Below are positions 60,775-64,000 of a stretch of DNA of 64,000 bases, in pieces (position 1 is the first letter of the stretch; the number at the start of each line of letters is the position of its first letter). Below the pieces are notes generated by a model. It worked only from the letters and a program-made list of their open reading frames with translations. It was not told the origin of the DNA and did no database searches. Position numbers and translations under genes: made by a program. The DNA is from Paraburkholderia phenazinium (GTDB taxonomy: Bacteria > Pseudomonadota > Gammaproteobacteria > Burkholderiales > Burkholderiaceae): positions 280,924 to 344,923 of the forward strand of contig NZ_FNCJ01000007.1 of NCBI RefSeq assembly GCF_900100735.1, given 5' to 3'.

Positions 60775-61770
60775 TTATCGCCCGCTAACAATCGCTTCGC
60801 GCACCTGCGCAGCGATTTCAAACGAGCGCAGCCGTGCGGCGTGATCGTAGATCTGCGCGGTCAGCATCAATTCGTCGGCGCCGGTCTGTTCGATTACCGA
60901 CAGCAGCCCGGCCCGCACGGTGTCCGGATCGCCAATCACCGAACAGGCGAGCGAGTGCGCGACGCTGTTCAACTCCATCTCGGTCGCCTCGATCCGCTCG
61001 ACTGGCGGTTGCAGTTGCCCCGGCGTGCCGCGCCGCAAATTGACAAACTGCTGCTGCAGCGAGGTGAAGAGGCGCCGGGCGGCTTCGTTGGTGTCGGCGG
61101 CGAACAGGTTCACGCCGACCATCGCGTACGGCTTGTCGAGGGTGGCCGAGGGCCGGAATTGCGCGCGATAGAGCCGCAGCGCCGTCAGCATATGATCCGG
61201 GGCGAAGTGCGACGCGAAGGCGAACGGCAGGCCGAGCGCCGCCGCAAGTTGCGCGCTGAACAGCGACGAGCCAAGCAGCCACAGCGGCACATGCAACCCC
61301 GCGCCCGGTACGGCGCGCACCCGTTGCCCGGGCACCGGGTCGGCAAAGTAGCGCTGCAGTTCGACCACATCGTCCGGGAACGAATCGGCGCTGCCTTGCA
61401 GGTCGCGGCGCAAGGCGCGCGCGGTGGTCTGGTCGGTGCCGGGCGCGCGGCCCAGACCCAGATCGATACGCTCAGGGTAGAGCGAGGCAAGCGTGCCGAA
61501 CTGTTCGGCGATGACGAGCGGCGCGTGATTGGGCAGCATCACGCCGCCCGAGCCAACCCGGATCGTTTGTGTCCCACCGGCAACATAGCCGATCACCACA
61601 GAAGTTGCGGCGCTGGCGATGCCGGTCATGTTGTGATGCTCGGCGAGCCAGAAGCGCCGGTAGCCCCATCGTTCCACATGCTGAGCGAGGTCGAGCGTAT
61701 TGCGGAACGCCTGCGCCGCGCTCGCGCCGGCGGTGATGGGGGAGAGGTCGAGAACCGAGAAAGGGATCAT
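60775..61770 (-). CDS. LLM-class flavin-dependent oxidoreductase
   Basis: 331 residues. The luciferase-like monooxygenase pattern is clear: FSVLDLSPITAGASAAQAFR, then YRRFWLAEHHNM (AEHH signature), GSGGVMLPNHAPLVIAEQFG and RIDLGLGRAPGTDQ. Such proteins use FMNH2 (or F420) supplied by a partner. This subgroup (YhbW-like) is widespread and its substrate is unknown. The start MIPFSVLDL is chosen because upstream sequence in frame is not family-like. Confidence 0.9.
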   Translation of the reverse strand: MIPFSVLDLSPITAGASAAQAFRNTLDLAQHVERWGYRRFWLAEHHNMTGIASAATSVVIGYVAGGTQTIRVGSGGVMLPNHAPLVIAEQFGTLASLYPERIDLGLGRAPGTDQTTARALRRDLQGSADSFPDDVVELQRYFADPVPGQRVRAVPGAGLHVPLWLLGSSLFSAQLAAALGLPFAFASHFAPDHMLTALRLYRAQFRPSATLDKPYAMVGVNLFAADTNEAARRLFTSLQQQFVNLRRGTPGQLQPPVERIEATEMELNSVAHSLACSVIGDPDTVRAGLLSVIEQTGADELMLTAQIYDHAARLRSFEIAAQVREAIVSGR

Positions 61771-62476
61771 GGCAAGTTCGTCCGTAGCCCTGCGTCGCGC
61801 GGTCCGCGTCGAGCGAGATGCTCGCACGTCCGTAAGGCCGTCGACAGCAAAGGCAAAAGCGGATTGTGCCAAAGCGCCTGGATTCCCGCTGACGCGGTGA
61901 CCAGGTCCCCACCCGAAGCAACGGTATGCGCCACGATTGTCGTCAAAATGCCGCGATTATTGTCAGACCAACAATAGGCTGTTGAGACACCTGTAAAACA
62001 TACGTGCCAGATCAATAAAAGGGGCCCCAATGACCGATTGTAGTGAGCAAGACTTCGCCGGCGCTGCTACAATTTTCGCGACACATGAATGAGCGTGCCA
62101 TTGCCATTCAAACATGCAACACAGTTAAACGCTGTTGTAACCGTGCCGGCGTCTTCGCCCCGTGAATCCTGTTAGCCCTGTGGCTGCAACCCTGCGCGAA
62201 GACTGACAGAAGCGCATCCGGATTAAGCCTTTGCATTCAGCAGGCTTAATGTTGTCTATTCGCTTTCGATTATCTGTCATATGCCCGTGTCAATATTACG
62301 GAAAATTACGTGAAAGCCTTCGCACGCCTTGCTTTAAACAGTTAGCCCATTTGTATGCTGATTGTTCAGACGCAAGCAGAAGGAGTTCCGATCGTGCGAG
62401 CGAGCGTATCCATGCATCTCTTCTTGTTGAGTGGTCGTGCTATTGGCGGATGGAGGGTCACCGGGAGTCGTGGCCA
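61771..62476. other. Gene-free stretch upstream of hpnI
   Basis: 706 bp. It contains an imperfect inverted repeat (TTGTAG at 62038 with CTACAA at 62067) followed by TTTT, which may be a small terminator, and an AT-rich interval at 62225-62340 that could hold the hpnI promoter. A frame in phase with hpnI extends upstream to 62231 but lacks protein character. Confidence 0.45.
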
Positions 62477-63679
62477 ATGACGGTGCATTCGCTAGCGGGT
62501 TTGGAGTGGTTGCTGGTTGTGTTGTGCTGTGCCGCCACGTTGTATGCCGGCGTTGCCGCGGTGGCGATGCCTTTTTTCAGCAAGCGTATTAGCATCCGTC
62601 GCGGCGGCTGGACGTCGGTCAGCGTGCTCAAGCCGTTATGCGGGATCGAGCCGCGCCTGTACGAAAACCTGGTGACGTTCTGCGAACAGGAACATCCATG
62701 CTTCCAGTTGCTGTTCGGCGTGTCGTCGCCGGTCGATCCGGCGATTGTCGTGGTGCGTCGTCTGCAGGCCGCGTATCCGCACTGCGATATCGAACTGGTG
62801 ATCGATTCGCGCGTGCACGGCAGCAACCTCAAGGTCAGCAATCTCATCAACATGGCGCAGCGGGCGCGCCACGACATCATCGTGCTGGCCGATAGCGATA
62901 TCGCTGTCGAGCCCGACTATCTGAACACGGTCACCGCGCCGCTCGCCAATCCCGGCACCGGTGTGGTCACCTGCCTGTACCGGGCGCAGAGCGTCGGCGG
63001 GTTCTGGCCGCGGGTGGGGGCGCTGTTCATCAACGAATGGTTCGCGCCGTCGGTGCGCGTCGCTCATGCGGGCGGCTCGCGGCGTTTCGGCTTCGGCGCG
63101 ACGCTGGCGTTGCGGCGGACCACGCTCGAGGACATCGGCGGCTTCGAGACCCTCAAGGACTGCCTTGCCGACGACTACTGGCTCGCCGAACATGCGCGCG
63201 CGCTCGGCCTGACCACGGTGCTTTCGTCGGTGATGGTGGCCACCGATGTGATCGAACCGACTTTCACGACCCTGTGGCTGCGCGAGATGCGCTGGCTGCG
63301 GACGATCCGCTCGGTGAACCCGGCGGGGTTTGCGTCGCTGATCATTACGTTCACCGCGCCGTGGCTGCTGACCGGCGCGCTGCTCGCGGCCGGGCTGAGC
63401 GGCGGGGAGGGGGCCCAGCCGGTCATGGCGCTTACGCTGTCGATCAGTACGGTAACCGGTATCATCGCGCGGATTCTGTTGCACGCGCGCAGCGCCCGTA
63501 TTTCACGGACCTTCTGGCGCGATCTGCCGCTCGTGCCGCTGCGCGATACTTTGCTCGCGCTGCAATGGCTCGGCGCGGCATTTGGTTCCCAGGTCGTGTG
63601 GCGCGGCGCGCGGATGTCGGTGGTCAACCGCGTGGCGCCGCGGCCCACATCGATCGTGGAGATTTCCGATCGTGGATAA
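62477..63679 (+). CDS. hpnI: Hopanoid biosynthesis glycosyltransferase HpnI
   Basis: 400 residues from an ATG preceded by GGGAG; the open frame upstream is rejected. A GT2-like ceramide-glucosyltransferase-type enzyme: an N-terminal helix (LEWLLVVLCCAATLYAGVAA), VSVLKPLCGIEPRLYENLVT, LADSDIAVEPDYL (DxD-like), RRFGFGATLALRRTTLEDIG, DDYWLAEHARALGL and C-terminal membrane helices. HpnI transfers N-acetylglucosamine to bacteriohopanetetrol in the known pathway. The next gene is hpnJ, which supports the assignment. Located at the inner membrane. Confidence 0.88.
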   Translation: MTVHSLAGLEWLLVVLCCAATLYAGVAAVAMPFFSKRISIRRGGWTSVSVLKPLCGIEPRLYENLVTFCEQEHPCFQLLFGVSSPVDPAIVVVRRLQAAYPHCDIELVIDSRVHGSNLKVSNLINMAQRARHDIIVLADSDIAVEPDYLNTVTAPLANPGTGVVTCLYRAQSVGGFWPRVGALFINEWFAPSVRVAHAGGSRRFGFGATLALRRTTLEDIGGFETLKDCLADDYWLAEHARALGLTTVLSSVMVATDVIEPTFTTLWLREMRWLRTIRSVNPAGFASLIITFTAPWLLTGALLAAGLSGGEGAQPVMALTLSISTVTGIIARILLHARSARISRTFWRDLPLVPLRDTLLALQWLGAAFGSQVVWRGARMSVVNRVAPRPTSIVEISDRG

Positions 63680-63710
63680 CTTTGAATCAACGCAGGTTGC
63701 GGGAGCATTC

Positions 63711-64000
63711 ATGAAAACGCTGTTTTTGCAGGCCCCGTCATATGACGGTTTCGATGGCGGCGCGGGTTCGCGCTATCAGGCGAAGCGCGAGATTCGCTCG
63801 TTCTGGTATCCCACCTGGCTCGCGCAGCCCGCGGCACTGGTGCCGGACAGCCGCGTGCTCGATGCGCCCGCCGACGGCCTGTCGGTCGAGGCCTCGCTCG
63901 AGATCGCGCAGCAGTACGACCTGGTGATCATCCACACCAGCACGCCGTCGTTCCCCACCGATGCGATGTTTGCGCAGGACCTCAAGCAGCGCAAACCGTC
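63711..64000 (+). CDS. hpnJ: Hopanoid biosynthesis radical SAM protein HpnJ, 5' part
   Basis: The gene runs off the right edge; 96 codons are visible. The ATG at 63711 has GGGAG upstream. The N-terminus KTLFLQAPSYDGFDGGAGSR, followed by YQAKREIRSFWYPTWLAQPA and LVIIHTSTPSFPTDA, matches the B12-binding-like first domain of HpnJ. HpnJ contracts the glucosamine ring to the cyclitol ether of composite hopanoids. The radical SAM CxxxCxxC motif would lie beyond the window. It follows hpnI by 31 bp, so the two are one operon. Confidence 0.85.
   Translation, partial: MKTLFLQAPSYDGFDGGAGSRYQAKREIRSFWYPTWLAQPAALVPDSRVLDAPADGLSVEASLEIAQQYDLVIIHTSTPSFPTDAMFAQDLKQRKP

Overview
The window looks like a chromosomal segment of a Burkholderiaceae bacterium, most likely Paraburkholderia or Burkholderia. 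It has high G+C, a hut operon with the formylglutamate branch (hutF, hutG), a pair of hopanoid tail genes (hpnI, hpnJ) at the right edge, and a glgC-glgA pair. No rRNA, tRNA or CRISPR array was seen.

Left core, 1-25.1 kb. This part holds an AHSA1-like protein fragment, a LuxR regulator divergent from a nitrilase-family hydrolase, an APC permease, and an SDR epimerase divergent from a LysR regulator. The histidine-utilisation operon hutH-hutC-hutU-hutD-hutI-hutF-hutG (6.5-14.9 kb) follows, preceded by three HutC-like palindromes. Then come a small histidine-rich exported protein, ddl, a LysR/aminotransferase divergent pair, an MFS transporter, a transglutaminase-like exported protein overlapping a convergent PAP2 phosphatase, and a branched-chain amino-acid binding protein.

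Accessory region, about 25.5-53.9 kb. It starts with an AT-richer orphan membrane gene and an OsmC/methyltransferase pair divergent from a winged-helix TPR regulator. From 29.6 to 52.8 kb it becomes a mosaic of mostly single, unrelated, lower-G+C genes: DUF4087, methyltransferase, YunG-like, two HAD hydrolases, four GNATs, a DUF5829/VOC-like protein, orphan exported or membrane proteins, a ketosynthase, AraC regulators, an MBL-fold protein and an alpha/beta hydrolase. Sixteen copies of a rigidly spaced intergenic element punctuate it. The words are CGGCCA, then TCGAC with its preceding base 16 nt later, then GACAAT 24 nt after that, often with GCATGAGAC 15 nt before CGGCCA. All sixteen have the same orientation. 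Twelve to thirteen lie 5-80 nt before a plus-strand start codon. A 208-residue tyrosine recombinase reduced to the catalytic domain (49.8-50.4 kb) sits among them. An IS1182-type element has inserted at the left edge of one copy. I read this as a cassette-array-like system that is not a classical integron. The conserved words also have promoter geometry, so a portable promoter is a serious alternative or additional role. A G+C-rich module of a choline-type binding protein, a HAD-IB phosphatase and a Na/Pi cotransporter (34.9-38.3 kb) interrupts the array.

Right core, 54-64 kb. The sequence returns to typical chromosomal genes: small unknown proteins, pdxY, glgC-glgA, an exported alpha/beta hydrolase, a luciferase-like flavin oxidoreductase, hpnI and the start of hpnJ.
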